Shown: positions 30,950-44,687, counted from the first letter of the stretch. The stretch: 64,000 nt of DNA from Alteromonas genovensis (GCF_010500895.1 NZ_JAAAWO010000010.1:1-64000), one strand, 5' to 3'. Numbers and translations: made by a program. Notes: a model not told the origin generated them from the letters alone.

Positions 30950-33226
30950 TTAACTAGGCTCGGCTTGTTCTGACTTAGTATCCACGCCGCTGTATTCAAA
31001 CGTTAATTTGTCATCAACGTAATCCACTTTCACGTTTCCGCCTTTCGCCAGCTCACCAAACAGTAGCTCATTGGCTAATTCTTTCTTAAGCTCGTCTTTT
31101 ATAAGACGTGCCATTGGGCGCGCACCCATCGACTTGTCATACCCTTTTTCAGCCATGTAAGCTCGTGCTTCAGAGGTCACCTCTAAAGACACACCTTTCA
31201 CGTCTAACTGGGCCTGCAATTCGATAATGAACTTGTCTACCACCTGTAGGATGATTTCAGCATCCAAGTGATTAAACCAAATGATGCCATCAAGACGATT
31301 GCGGAACTCAGGGGTGAATATCTTATTGATTTCACTTAGCGCATCGTGGCTGTGATCTTGTTGCTTAAAGCCAATCGACTTACGCACGGTTTCCTGAACG
31401 CCAGCATTCGTTGTCATCACTAGCACAACATTTCTGAAATCAACTTTACGGCCGTTGTTATCAGTCAGTGTGCCGTGGTCCATTACCTGCAATAATATGT
31501 TGTAAATATCGCTGTGAGCTTTCTCAATCTCGTCCAATAGCACAACCGAATACGGGTTTTTAATTACCGCATCAGTCAGCAACCCGCCTTGGTCGAACCC
31601 AACATAACCTGGAGGCGCACCAATTAGGCGACTTACAGCATGACGTTCCATGTACTCAGACATATCGAAGCGCACTAGCTCAACACCCATAATATTTGAA
31701 AGCTGTTGCGTCACCTCCGTTTTACCTACACCGGTTGGACCTGCAAACAAGAAACTACCGATTGGCTTTGTTTCAGCGCCTAATCCAGAGCGAGACAGCA
31801 ATATAGCGTCATTGAGGGTCTCTATCGCTTTGTCCTGACCGAACACTACCATCTTAAGGTTGCGCCCTAGGTTTTTAAGTACTTCTTTGTCAGATGCCGA
31901 TACGGACTTCTCAGGTATACGAGCCATTTTCGCAATAATTTGCTCTATATCACCCACATTGATTGTTTTCTTGCGCTTTGAAGGTGCAAGAAGACGCTGA
32001 CTAGCGCCCGCTTCGTCCATTACATCAATGGCTTTATCAGGCAAATGTCTCTCATTGATATACTTCGCAGACAGCTCTGCTGCAGCCTGAATCGCTTTTT
32101 GCGTGAAGCGCACATTGTGATGATCTTCGTAACGGCTTTTCAGTCCAAGTAAAATCTTCGTAGTGTCGCTAACACTTGGCTCAGTCACATCAACCTTTTG
32201 GAAACGACGCGCTAAGGCACGGTCTTTCTCAAAAATACCTTGGTATTCTTGATACGTCGTAGAACCAATACAGCGTAATTCGCCGCTTGATAACTTAGGT
32301 TTTAGTAAGTTAGACGCATCCATGACGCCGCCAGAGGCAGCACCTGCACCAATAATGGTATGAATTTCATCTATGAATAAAATGGCGTGTTCATCTTTGC
32401 TTAGCTCTTTAAGGATAGCCTTAAGACGTTTTTCAAAGTCGCCGCGATATTTTGTTCCCGCCAATAAACCGCCAAGGTCAAGAGAGTAAACGGTACTCTC
32501 TGCGATGACATCAGGGACGTCGTTGTTCACAATACGATAAGCTAACCCTTCGGCAATGGCCGTTTTACCCACACCCGCTTCACCAACAAGTAGCGGGTTA
32601 TTTTTACGACGTCTGCACAAGATTTGAATAGTACGTTCAACCTCTGCATCACGGCCGATAAGGGGATCAATTTTGCCATCTTTAGCATGGCGGTTTAAAT
32701 CGGTAGCGTATTTACCTAACGCTGTGCCGTTTTCTTCGCCGCTCTCAGCCTCTTCTGGGGTTTCAGAATTGATTGACTCATCATCTTCGGCTTTACTCAC
32801 ACCATGGCTGATGTAATTAACTACATCCAATCTGGTGACGTCTGCTTTCTTGAGAATGAAAACCGCTTGCGACTCTTGTTCGCTAAAGATTGCTACTAGC
32901 ACGTTTGCGCCAGTCACTTCGTCTTTACCTGAAGATTGAACATGAAAGACCGCGCGCTGCAACACCCGTTGAAATCCAAGCGTTGGCTGGGTTTCTCGTT
33001 CGTTAAGCTGCTCGTCAAGAATTAGCGGCGTTGTATCTTTCACAAAAGATAACAATTCGCTTTTAACGGCCTCAACGTCTGCACCACACGCTTTTAATGC
33101 ATCGCGAGCTGCTGTGTTGTCCAGCAATGCCAACAACAAGTGCTCTACCGTCATAAACTCATGACGGTGCTCTCTGGCAAATACAAACGCACTATTTAGC
33201 GTTTGTTCTAATTCTTTATTTAACAT
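30950..33226 (-). CDS. clpA: ATP-dependent Clp protease ATP-binding subunit ClpA
   Basis: Hexameric AAA+ unfoldase that feeds substrates to ClpP. It has 758 residues. An N-terminal Clp-N double repeat (about 1-145) is the ClpS docking site; D1 carries Walker A GEAGVGKT at 215-222, and D2 carries GPTGVGKT at 496-503. The IGF loop that contacts ClpP is at 618-620. ATG start, 24 bp after clpS on the same strand, so clpS-clpA are probably cotranscribed. clpP itself is not in this window. Confidence 0.98.
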   Translation of the reverse strand: MLNKELEQTLNSAFVFAREHRHEFMTVEHLLLALLDNTAARDALKACGADVEAVKSELLSFVKDTTPLILDEQLNERETQPTLGFQRVLQRAVFHVQSSGKDEVTGANVLVAIFSEQESQAVFILKKADVTRLDVVNYISHGVSKAEDDESINSETPEEAESGEENGTALGKYATDLNRHAKDGKIDPLIGRDAEVERTIQILCRRRKNNPLLVGEAGVGKTAIAEGLAYRIVNNDVPDVIAESTVYSLDLGGLLAGTKYRGDFEKRLKAILKELSKDEHAILFIDEIHTIIGAGAASGGVMDASNLLKPKLSSGELRCIGSTTYQEYQGIFEKDRALARRFQKVDVTEPSVSDTTKILLGLKSRYEDHHNVRFTQKAIQAAAELSAKYINERHLPDKAIDVMDEAGASQRLLAPSKRKKTINVGDIEQIIAKMARIPEKSVSASDKEVLKNLGRNLKMVVFGQDKAIETLNDAILLSRSGLGAETKPIGSFLFAGPTGVGKTEVTQQLSNIMGVELVRFDMSEYMERHAVSRLIGAPPGYVGFDQGGLLTDAVIKNPYSVVLLDEIEKAHSDIYNILLQVMDHGTLTDNNGRKVDFRNVVLVMTTNAGVQETVRKSIGFKQQDHSHDALSEINKIFTPEFRNRLDGIIWFNHLDAEIILQVVDKFIIELQAQLDVKGVSLEVTSEARAYMAEKGYDKSMGARPMARLIKDELKKELANELLFGELAKGGNVKVDYVDDKLTFEYSGVDTKSEQAEPS

Positions 33227-33250
33227 ATTGCTCGCCCTCTACAAATTGCC

Positions 33251-33571
33251 TTATGCCTGCTCCATAGTGCACATCAATGGATGCTGATGTTTGCGTGCGT
33301 ACTGATTGACTTGCATCACTTTTGTTTCTGCAATCTCAGCGGTAAACACACCACAAACCGCTTTACCTTGATAATGCACGGTAAGCATAAGTTGATTGGC
33401 TTTCTCAGCGTCCAAATTGAAAAACTGCGTGAGAACCTCTATAACAAAATCCATTGGTGTATAGTCGTCATTATTCAACAACACTTTATACATGGGAGGC
33501 GGCTGCGGCTTTTGTCGCTGCGCGTCTTTTTGCTTTTCCTTTTCAATACTAATAGCGTTGTCTTTACTCAT
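33251..33571 (-). CDS. clpS: ClpA adaptor protein ClpS
   Basis: Adaptor that recognises N-degrons (Leu, Phe, Trp, Tyr) and delivers them to ClpAP. It has 106 residues with a basic, flexible N-terminal tail and then the core beginning [20 protein letters not shown], where the NNDD stretch and the downstream hydrophobic pocket bind the N-terminal residue. The [20 protein letters not shown] segment is conserved too. It lies directly upstream of clpA and divergent from cspD, the same arrangement as in E. coli. Confidence 0.97.
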   Translation of the reverse strand: MSKDNAISIEKEKQKDAQRQKPQPPPMYKVLLNNDDYTPMDFVIEVLTQFFNLDAEKANQLMLTVHYQGKAVCGVFTAEIAETKVMQVNQYARKHQHPLMCTMEQA

Positions 33572-33673
33572 AACTTAATAATAGTGTGTTACTGGCAGAT
33601 GTCGTTAAACTTTTGGATAAAATTAATTCACATTAGCTCTTGACATAATATGGTTAAAAAATCTACATTTTGA

Positions 33674-33716
33674 TAGTGACATTGAGTATCTGTCTATATC
33701 GATACTCAATACACTA
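33674..33716 (+). promoter_or_regulatory. Long inverted repeat in the cspD promoter region
   Basis: Perfect 10-bp arms ATTGAGTATC (33681-33690) and GATACTCAAT (33701-33710) around a 10-bp spacer, extended outward by TAGTG / CACTA with small bulges. A TATAAT hexamer at 33729-33734 lies just downstream, so the repeat overlaps the expected -35 region and is likely an operator for cspD, although an RNA stem or an effect on divergent clpS is also possible. Confidence 0.6.
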
Positions 33717-33779
33717 TGCTCTCGGATCTATAATGGGGGCATAAACGTGTGAGTTCAAGGATTAAGAGGAAGTCGAAGT

Positions 33780-33998
33780 ATGGCGGTTGGCAAAGTTAAA
33801 TGGTTTAACAACGCGAAAGGTTTTGGGTTTATCGTTCCAGAGGAAGGTGGTGATGACATATTCGCTCACTACTCAACAATTCAGATGGAAGGTTATCGCT
33901 CATTGAAGGCAGGTCAAGAAGTTCAGTTCGAGGTGCAACAAGGTCCTAAGGGCTTGCATGCAGAGAACATAGGTTTTGTAGAAGAACCAGAGCGTTAA
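33780..33998 (+). CDS. cspD: Cold-shock-like protein CspD
   Basis: 72-residue cold-shock domain protein. RNP1 is KGFGFI (13-18) and RNP2 is DIFAHY (26-31), which bind single-stranded nucleic acid. The stretch following RNP2 (STIQMEGYRSLKAGQEV) and the position divergent to clpS are typical of CspD, which in E. coli inhibits replication in stationary phase, rather than of cold-induced CspA. ATG start with AAGAGGA about 8 nt upstream. Confidence 0.93.
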   Translation: MAVGKVKWFNNAKGFGFIVPEEGGDDIFAHYSTIQMEGYRSLKAGQEVQFEVQQGPKGLHAENIGFVEEPER

Positions 33999-34405
33999 AG
34001 AAAAATTCTAAGCAGCCCGACTGCCATGTCGGGCTCTTCTAACACTCTTTTTTCCGGTCAATATTAAAGGAGAAAGAGCGGTTTTTGTCGTCCCAAATAT
34101 TACCTATGATTTTTAGGTTCACGGCCCTTCCTTACCAAATCACATTGTTTCGCGACCTATCCTAAGCCTTAAATCTCCGCTTTCTTAACTCAATCTGCAC
34201 TCGAATATCGCGCTTATTTAAATAAAAGCCCCATCCCGTTTCGTACTTTTAATCAAAATTCTCTTCGAATATGGATAAATTGTAATAGCTATGAGTGGAT
34301 GTAAATCACATGCCGCAAGCTAGGCTAGCATCTTTTAATCGAGCAAAACCCTTCACCCAATTAGACTTTTCAATGGAAAAATGTAAAAAGCTCGAAAGCA
34401 AAGAG
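33999..34405. other. Intergenic gap between cspD and ppk2
   Basis: 407 bp. The cspD terminator hairpin (34014-34035) lies at the left and a weak ppk2 terminator at the right. The middle is A/T-rich with no ORF above about 10 codons that has a ribosome site, and no RNA gene was recognised. Confidence 0.6.
34014..34035 (+). terminator. Probable terminator of cspD
   Basis: AGCCCGAC / GTCGGGCT perfect 8-bp stem, 6-nt loop, 15 bp after the cspD stop, followed by a pyrimidine-rich but not pure T tail. Confidence 0.7.
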
Positions 34406-34407
34406 CT
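34385..34407 (-). terminator. Weak terminator at the end of ppk2
   Basis: AGCTC / GAGCT stem with a 9-nt loop followed in the minus direction by TTTT; it overlaps the ppk2 stop codon. The stem is only 5 bp. Confidence 0.4.
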
Positions 34408-35275
34408 AGATACCCGGTAACTCATCAGTAATATTAAGTTGTTGCGTAGCCATTGCTATTAAGTCTTCATCGAGAGGTGTCGGTACAATATCCACATCAG
34501 CGCTTAACACCTCAACAATAGCGCGCAGCACTTCAACCCTAGCTTGCCACTTATGCTCACCATCAATAATTTTCCATGGAGCGAATGGCGTGTTTGTTTT
34601 GGCAAACATGTCATTAATTGCACGAATATAATGATGTCGTTGCTTACTGTTATGTAAATCTTCTGCAGTGAGCTTCCAACGTTTATAAGGATTGCGAAGT
34701 CTTTCTTCAAAGCGTTTTCGCTGCTCTGCAGCTGAGATATGCATAAACAGCTTTACAATGCGAACGCCGCTATTGTGAAGTGTCTCTTCAAACTCGTTTA
34801 TTTCTCGGTACCCACGCTGCCACTGTGCATCACTGGCCAATTGATCAACGCGTTCGACTAACACCCTTCCATAATGGGAACGGTCAAATATAGTCATATT
34901 CCCAGGAGCCGGAACATGATGCCAAAAGCGATAAAGAAAATGCTTTGCTTGGTCTATTTCATCAGGCTTAGCCACAGGTAATACTCGCACGCCGCGGGGA
35001 TCGAGCTTTTCGGTAACTCGCCTTATCGCACCGCCTTTCCCCGAAGCGTCCCAGCCTTCAAAAATAATCAATGCTCGTCGATTTTGATGAAAATACGCCT
35101 GCTGAACGTGAAAAAGCTGTTCTTGAAGGGCTTTCTCTTCTGCTTTGTAAGTCTCTTTATCCGTAAAGCGGGACGCAGGAAACTCATGCACAAGCGTGAG
35201 TGTGTTCTGGGTTTCCTGCTTTTGCTTTTCAAGCTTTTCGCTCGACACCACCGAACTTTGTTCTTTTTCGTGCAT
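34406..35275 (-). CDS. Polyphosphate kinase 2 family protein
   Basis: PPK2 enzymes transfer phosphate between polyphosphate and nucleotides (ADP or AMP, depending on class). It is 289 residues with a single PPK2 domain: Walker A GWDASGKGG at 74-82, Walker B-type FDRSHYGR at 130-137, and the lid region with ERLRNPYKRWKLTAEDL. The first 40 residues are polar and probably disordered. Class (ADP- or AMP-specific) cannot be fixed by eye. ATG start; single-gene unit downstream of icd on the same strand but separated from it by a terminator. Confidence 0.9.
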   Translation of the reverse strand: MHEKEQSSVVSSEKLEKQKQETQNTLTLVHEFPASRFTDKETYKAEEKALQEQLFHVQQAYFHQNRRALIIFEGWDASGKGGAIRRVTEKLDPRGVRVLPVAKPDEIDQAKHFLYRFWHHVPAPGNMTIFDRSHYGRVLVERVDQLASDAQWQRGYREINEFEETLHNSGVRIVKLFMHISAAEQRKRFEERLRNPYKRWKLTAEDLHNSKQRHHYIRAINDMFAKTNTPFAPWKIIDGEHKWQARVEVLRAIVEVLSADVDIVPTPLDEDLIAMATQQLNITDELPGI

Positions 35276-35480
35276 GATGAAACTCCCTTCGCATTACGCT
35301 TTATTGACTTAAGCTGCGTCCTATTGATTTAAGTCGCGGCCTTCAGGCTCCAGCTTCGACACACTAGCTAAAACTGACGCAGAGATAGACGTAGACACGA
35401 CATGTCAGCTCTTAAAAATAGGCGCTAGCCTTTACATCTACCATAGCAAAAAGAGGCTTTAGGACGGAAAAAAGACAATA

Positions 35481-35511
35481 AAAACCCCAGAAGCAACACT
35501 TCTGGGTTTTT
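35481..35511 (-). terminator. Rho-independent terminator of icd
   Basis: CCCAGAAG / CTTCTGGG stem with a 5-nt loop, flanked by runs of A and T so that it reads as a terminator on the minus strand, 43 bp after the icd stop. Confidence 0.85.
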
Positions 35512-35515
35512 GGTA

Positions 35516-35536
35516 TGTGCGCTATTTGTGCGCTAT
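35516..35536. repeat. Direct repeat beside a tRNA D-arm-like sequence
   Basis: TGTGCGCTAT occurs twice, separated by one T. Reading the minus strand from the icd stop, the adjacent bases include TAGCTCAGTTGATAGCGC, which resembles the D-arm of a bacterial tRNA, but no anticodon or T-arm follows. Confidence 0.5.
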
Positions 35537-35553
35537 CAACTGAGCTAAAGCTC

Positions 35554-38464
<2,911 letters not shown>

Positions 38465-39013
38465 ATGCAGTCCGATACAAAAGTTATTCTTTTCAACAAA
38501 CCGTTCCAAGTGCTCTCTCAGTTTACCGATGCAGACGGTCGCGAAACGTTAAAAGACTATATAGAGGTTCCTGATGTGTATGCGGCGGGTCGACTCGATA
38601 GAGATTCTGAGGGACTATTAGTGCTTACCAACAACGGTAAATTACAGCACAAGCTTGCCCACCCAAAAGCTAAAACCAGCAAAACCTATTGGGCTCAAGT
38701 TGAAGGCATACCAGATAATGCCGCTATTCAGTCACTGCAAGCGGGTGTAGAGCTGAAAGACGGCATGACTAAACCTGCCAAAGTTAAATTAATGCCTGAG
38801 CCTACGGTATGGGATAGGCATCCACCTGTGAGGTTTCGTCAATCTATTCCTACTTCATGGCTTGAAATTACCATTACCGAAGGACGTAACAGACAAGTTA
38901 GGCGAATGACGGCTCACGTGGGCTACCCTACTCTGCGACTGATTCGTTATCGTGTTGGAAATTGGACCATAGACGGCATTCAAAACGGCAAGTTCGTAAG
39001 CATTGATGCATAG
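38465..39013 (+). CDS. rluE: 23S rRNA pseudouridine-2457 synthase RluE
   Basis: RsuA/RluB/E/F-type pseudouridine synthase; RluE makes pseudouridine 2457 in 23S rRNA. It is 182 residues with catalytic Asp45 inside GRLDRDSEG (42-50), followed by LLVLTNNG, and the C-terminal [21 protein letters not shown]. It lacks an N-terminal S4 domain, as expected for RluE. ATG start. It lies divergent to icd and upstream of mnmA; nudJ, which sits between rluE and mnmA in E. coli, is absent. Confidence 0.95.
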   Translation: MQSDTKVILFNKPFQVLSQFTDADGRETLKDYIEVPDVYAAGRLDRDSEGLLVLTNNGKLQHKLAHPKAKTSKTYWAQVEGIPDNAAIQSLQAGVELKDGMTKPAKVKLMPEPTVWDRHPPVRFRQSIPTSWLEITITEGRNRQVRRMTAHVGYPTLRLIRYRVGNWTIDGIQNGKFVSIDA

Positions 39014-39353
39014 TGTGCAAAATAGTGTGACGAAATAACCACTTTATTTCGAGAGCCTATATTCAGTACAAGGTCGCCCGCCTTATTAGCATTAGCACTT
39101 ATGGTAGAGAAAGAGTTAAAACGACTGTTCATATTGAATTAAGACGTAAACACCCTACCTTATAAGCTATGCCGTATTGAAAAGATATTAGCGTGAATTA
39201 CCCCTCCAATTCTGATAAAATCCGCGACCTAAAAATTGATACGCAAGCAAGTTGTCGTTCATTCAGAGAGCGACATTGAAAAATCGGTCAAAAAGCCGGT
39301 TGAAAGAACTATCCCAGAGAACAGCCTGGGTTTTTCCTGCAATTTCCTAATTA
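39014..39353. other. Intergenic gap and structured leader before mnmA
   Basis: 340 bp. A TAAAAT hexamer (39216-39221) is a plausible -10 element. After it come one stem-loop (TGTCGTTC / GAGCGACA, 39253-39275) and a terminator-like hairpin (39313-39335) close to the mnmA start. The left half shows nothing recognisable. Confidence 0.55.
39313..39335 (+). terminator. Terminator-like hairpin just upstream of mnmA
   Basis: CCCAG / CTGGG stem with an 8-nt loop followed by TTTTT, ending only 18 nt before the mnmA TTG start. It could end a small RNA started in the leader or act as an attenuator for mnmA. Confidence 0.5.
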
Positions 39354-40481
39354 TTGAGTGTGCAAGACGTAGTGACTGACATAGATTCAAACGCCAGCAA
39401 AAAAGTTATTGTCGGAATGTCCGGCGGTGTAGATTCATCCGTTTCAGCTTACCTGCTTCAACAGCAGGGGTATCAGGTTGAAGGGCTTTTTATGAAAAAC
39501 TGGGAAGAAGATGACAACGACGAATATTGCGCCGCAGCTGAAGACTTAAAAGATGCCCAAGCAGTCGCTGACAAGCTTGGCATGGAACTGCACACGATCA
39601 ACTTTGCTGCAGAGTACTGGGATAACGTATTCGAATATTTCCTTGAAGAATACAAGGCGGGTAGAACTCCAAACCCCGACATTATGTGCAACAAGGAAAT
39701 TAAATTTAAAGCGTTTCTAGAATTTGCAGCAGAAGACTTAGGCGCCGACTATATTGCAACGGGTCATTATGTACGCCGTCGCGAGGTTGACGGTAAATGG
39801 CAAATGCTGCGCGGGTTAGACAACAACAAAGACCAAAGCTACTTTCTTTATACACTAGGCGAAGAGCACGTTGCCAAAACGTTGTTTCCAGTAGGAGACA
39901 TTGAGAAGCCACTGGTTAGAAAAATAGCTGAAGAACAAGGCCTTATTACTCATGATAAAAAAGATTCCACGGGCATCTGTTTTATCGGTGAGCGAAAATT
40001 CAAAGACTTTTTAGCGCAGTACCTGCCTGCACAGCCAGGTATTATTGAAACCGCTGAAGGTGAGGAAATAGGCAAGCACGAAGGCTTGATGTATCACACA
40101 CTAGGTCAGCGTAAAGGGCTTCATATTGGCGGCCTTGCTAAATTTGGTGAAGACCCATGGTACGTAGTAGATAAAGACGTAGCACGTAACGTCCTTATTG
40201 TAGGTCAAGGTGCAGACCACCCTCGCCTCTATTCAAAAGGTTTAGTGGCGAAACAGCTACACTGGGTCGACCGAGAAAACGTGAATGCGCCGTTCAAGGC
40301 TATGGTCAAAACACGATATCGCCAGGCTGATATCCCTTGTACCATCACGCCGAAAGACAATGACACTATCGAAGTCATGTTCGACGAGCCACAAAAAGCC
40401 GTTACTCCAGGCCAATCAGCCGTTTTTTACCTCGATGAAGTATGTTTAGGTGGCGGTATTATTGAGAGCTATATCCGATAA
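39354..40481 (+). CDS. mnmA: tRNA-specific 2-thiouridylase MnmA
   Basis: Adds sulfur to U34 of tRNA-Lys, -Glu and -Gln. It has 375 residues. The PP-loop [12 protein letters not shown] is at 21-32, and the catalytic cysteines are C112 (in [10 protein letters not shown]) and C209 (in [12 protein letters not shown]). The start is uncertain: TTG at 39354 or GTG at 39360, neither with a clear ribosome site. The downstream hflD ATG overlaps its stop (TAATG), so the pair is coupled. A structured leader with a terminator-like hairpin precedes it. Confidence 0.96.
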   Translation: MSVQDVVTDIDSNASKKVIVGMSGGVDSSVSAYLLQQQGYQVEGLFMKNWEEDDNDEYCAAAEDLKDAQAVADKLGMELHTINFAAEYWDNVFEYFLEEYKAGRTPNPDIMCNKEIKFKAFLEFAAEDLGADYIATGHYVRRREVDGKWQMLRGLDNNKDQSYFLYTLGEEHVAKTLFPVGDIEKPLVRKIAEEQGLITHDKKDSTGICFIGERKFKDFLAQYLPAQPGIIETAEGEEIGKHEGLMYHTLGQRKGLHIGGLAKFGEDPWYVVDKDVARNVLIVGQGADHPRLYSKGLVAKQLHWVDRENVNAPFKAMVKTRYRQADIPCTITPKDNDTIEVMFDEPQKAVTPGQSAVFYLDEVCLGGGIIESYIR

Positions 40482-41074
40482 TGTTAGATGCAGATATTGA
40501 AGATAACTTAGCCCTTGCTGGTGTATGCCAAGCGGCAGCGCTTGTTCAGCAACTTGCAAGAAAAGGTACAGCAGATAATGACGCCATAGAGGCTAGCTTA
40601 TCAAGTATCCTTGTTACCGATCCGGAAACACCACAGCAGGTGTTTGGTCAACTGAGTAACCTGCAGTTGGGATACTCTACTCTGGTTTCACAACTGTCCG
40701 ATAAGCAGGCAACCAAAGATACAGAGCTTACTCGTTACATTGCGAGTATTCTTGGCCTTGAGCGCAAGCTAGCGCGCAAATCAAAAGCCATGCACGAGCT
40801 GGGCGACCGCATTTCACACGTTCAGCGACAGCTTGCCCATGTGGACTTTCAAAATCCACAAATTGTGTCTTCCCTTGCAAGTATATACAGCGATGTTGTT
40901 AGCCCACTTGCGCCGAAAATTCAGGTTGCAGGCAATCCCGATTACCTAAGCCAACCGGGTACCCAACATAAAGTGCGGGCAATATTACTGTCAGGTGTTA
41001 GAGCGGCGGTAATGTGGCGTCAAATGGGTGGTAAAAGACGCAACATTTTGTTCAAGCGCAAACAAATTTTAAGT

Positions 41075-42519
<1,445 letters not shown>

Positions 42520-42552
42520 TAAGTGTAAATACTAGGGTGTATTATCCCTGTT

Positions 42553-42580
42553 AAAGCGCGGTTATTTACCGCGCTTTTTT
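42553..42580 (+). terminator. Rho-independent terminator of purB
   Basis: Perfect 10-bp stem AAAGCGCGGT / ACCGCGCTTT with a 5-nt loop followed by T residues, 33 bp after the purB stop. Confidence 0.92.
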
Positions 42581-42596
42581 CTTTCTCTCTTTCCTT

Positions 42597-42632
42597 TTTT
42601 AGCGAGCCTTTTGAGCGAGGCTTTTTAGCGAG
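42597..42632 (+). repeat. Three short repeats in the roxA leader
   Basis: A TTTT(T)-(A/G)AGCGAG-type unit of about 13 bp occurs three times between the purB terminator and the roxA start; the last copy ends about 5 bp before the ATG and may double as the ribosome site. Confidence 0.55.
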
Positions 42633-42637
42633 ACACT

Positions 42638-43750
42638 ATGCAAAACTTTGATATCGACACATTTCTCAATGAATACTGGCAACAGAAACCTGTTGTACTA
42701 AAAGGTTTTTTTAAAAACTTTGTCGACCCTCTTGATGAAAACGACCTCGCAGGATTAGCACAAGAGGGTGAAGTAGACAGCAGAATAATCAGCCATGACA
42801 ATGGACAATGGCATGTAGAAGAAGGGCCAATAGCAGATTTTGAGCGCGTATGCCAAGGACAATGGACATTACTCGTTCAAGGTGTGGACAAATATATCGG
42901 GGACGTAACCCCCCTGCTCGCGCCTTTCTCATTTATTCCAAATTGGCGCCTTGACGATCTAATGGTTAGTTTTGCTACCGAAGGCGCAGGGGTTGGTGCT
43001 CATATCGATCAGTACGACGTATTTTTAGTTCAGGGCAAAGGCTCGCGACGGTGGCGAGTAGGCGAGCCAGGTCATTATGCTGAAATTCATCCCCATGGAA
43101 AGCTTCGTCAAATTGAAGATTTCTTCCCCATTATTGATGAAACAATGATGCCCGGCGATGTACTTTATGTACCGCCAGGTTGGCCTCATGACGGTAAAAC
43201 AATAGAAGACAGCTTGACCTATTCCGTTGGTTATCGTGCACCTGATAATCTTCAGCTTGCAGAAAGCCTAGCGATGATGCTTGATAAAGGAACGGGAAAT
43301 CAGCGTTTTAGCGACCCTTCCCGCCCTAGTACCATGCAACCCGCGAAAGTTATTGCTGGCGATGTAAATGCGCTAAAACAACAGTTAATCGACACCATTA
43401 ATTCAAAGGATTACACCCACTCACTGTTAGAAGCAATGAGCGAACAAGGTATTCCTGAGTTTCCATTAGAACAAGAAGTCACCATTGAGCAGGTGTCTAA
43501 CGATCTTGCAACGGGCCTAAGCTTTCAGCCCGCACCCGGTATAAGGCCCTTGCTATGTGACGGTAAGAACGGACTTCCGCTAGCTTTGTACGTCAATGGT
43601 AGCCGATTCGATGTGGCCGAGAACGATATTGAGTGGTATGAAATACTTGCCTCAGGCAACACGTTCGATGCCACATCGAGCCAAGATGCCCCCTCTTTTG
43701 CATTTTTGCAGACATTAACTACACTTATTAATAACGGATATTGGGAATAG
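42638..43750 (+). CDS. roxA: Ribosomal protein uL16 arginine 3-hydroxylase (RoxA/YcfD)
   Basis: JmjC-like Fe(II)/2-oxoglutarate dioxygenase; E. coli RoxA hydroxylates Arg81 of uL16. It has 370 residues. The iron facial triad is H122, D124 (in GAHIDQYDVFL) and H184 (in PPGWPHDG). The N-terminal part begins FLNEYWQQKPVVLKGFF, the common cupin-like entry, and the C-terminal winged-helix region (about 250-370) is typical of ribosomal oxygenases. ATG start; no strong ribosome site other than the AGCGAG repeat. The GNAT gene follows by 21 bp. Confidence 0.94.
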   Translation: MQNFDIDTFLNEYWQQKPVVLKGFFKNFVDPLDENDLAGLAQEGEVDSRIISHDNGQWHVEEGPIADFERVCQGQWTLLVQGVDKYIGDVTPLLAPFSFIPNWRLDDLMVSFATEGAGVGAHIDQYDVFLVQGKGSRRWRVGEPGHYAEIHPHGKLRQIEDFFPIIDETMMPGDVLYVPPGWPHDGKTIEDSLTYSVGYRAPDNLQLAESLAMMLDKGTGNQRFSDPSRPSTMQPAKVIAGDVNALKQQLIDTINSKDYTHSLLEAMSEQGIPEFPLEQEVTIEQVSNDLATGLSFQPAPGIRPLLCDGKNGLPLALYVNGSRFDVAENDIEWYEILASGNTFDATSSQDAPSFAFLQTLTTLINNGYWE

Positions 43751-43771
43751 TTAATAGGGTGGAATGTCACT

Positions 43772-44230
43772 ATGGCGTTTACGGTGAAAAGCGTCGACTG
43801 GGAAAATGGAAAACCAATCATTCAATCACTCAGAAAAAGTGTGTTTGTGGTTGAGTGGCGAATTCCGCAGGCCAGTGAATTTGATGATCAAGACAGCACG
43901 GCAACACATGTTCTGATTTTAGACAGGGACGACGAGGCGGTTGCCACTGCAAGACTCACTAGAGGTGGCGAATTAGGGCGAATAGCCGTGAAACGAAGTC
44001 ATCGAACACTGTCTATCTATAAAACGTTATTTGCCGCGCTTCTTAAAACTGCAAAACAACAGTCTTTTCCTACACTCAATGTGGTGTGTAACCTCGACAG
44101 CGTGGCCTACCATCGCTCAATTGGCTTTAAACCCGCGGGTAGAGTATTTATGGACGCGGGCGTGCCAAGACAGCGTCTTAAATGTAAAGCAAAACAGTTT
44201 CCCCTACCCGACGTCACCCAGTTACACTGA
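43772..44230 (+). CDS. GNAT family N-acetyltransferase
   Basis: 152-residue acetyltransferase. The N-terminal RKSVFVVEWRIPQASEFDDQD block, followed by HVLILD and ATARLT, is the usual opening of ElaA/YjcF-like GNAT proteins, and the acetyl-CoA-binding loop region is GRIAVKRSHRTLSIYKTL. The late segment YHRSIGFKPAG is the GNAT motif B signature. The substrate cannot be predicted. ATG start 21 bp after roxA, so it is probably cotranscribed with it; in E. coli ycfD has no such partner. Confidence 0.88.
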   Translation: MAFTVKSVDWENGKPIIQSLRKSVFVVEWRIPQASEFDDQDSTATHVLILDRDDEAVATARLTRGGELGRIAVKRSHRTLSIYKTLFAALLKTAKQQSFPTLNVVCNLDSVAYHRSIGFKPAGRVFMDAGVPRQRLKCKAKQFPLPDVTQLH

Positions 44231-44365
44231 CACCACATTTACTACTGCTGGTATCTTCAGTGCCCCCTCTCCCAAAGAACGATATCTACACTTAGTTACA
44301 TTTAACTTATTGGCTTTTACCTAACTAGAGCGCATTATCTAGTCATACGTATATAAAGTACGAAC

Positions 44366-44393
44366 AAATGCTTTAGTAGTAACAGCATTTTTT
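44366..44393 (+). terminator. Possible terminator after the GNAT gene
   Basis: AAATGCT / AGCATTT stem, 11-nt loop, followed by TTT. The stem is A/T-rich and lies 135 bp after the stop codon. Confidence 0.5.
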
Positions 44394-44434
44394 GCCGTTT
44401 TTGTATCAAGACATATTCAGCGGGATAGATAAAC

Positions 44435-44653
44435 ATGAAGACAGTGCGATTAACCATTGGTGGGTTGCTGCTAATCAGCGGTATTATCCTTACCCTATTA
44501 CCTGGCTCTATCCTCCTTGTACTTGGAGGGTTGATGCTGCTCAGTTACGATTGGCCCCGCGCTCGCGGATGGCTTAAGTTTAGCCAAAAATCGATGACAA
44601 CCAGTGCGAGAAAATTAGACCGCATGATGTTGATGCGCCGGTTAAGAAAGTAG
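44435..44653 (+). CDS. Small membrane protein, PGPGW family-like
   Basis: 72-residue protein with two closely spaced membrane helices (about 5-23 and 24-39) joined by LLPGS, the variant of the family's PGPGW turn, followed by LLVLGGLMLLSYDWPRARGWL and a basic tail (RRLRK). The function of this family is unknown. ATG start with a weak upstream site. It stands alone between the GNAT gene and the ppsA terminator. Confidence 0.75.
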   Translation: MKTVRLTIGGLLLISGIILTLLPGSILLVLGGLMLLSYDWPRARGWLKFSQKSMTTSARKLDRMMLMRRLRK

Positions 44654-44687
44654 CGCTGAAAATTAGGCTAACATGCAGTTAACTAGC

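Noticed and set aside
33281-33643. A 120-codon plus-strand ORF opposite clpS
   Set aside because: It is antisense to a well-supported gene and has no ribosome site or recognisable domain.
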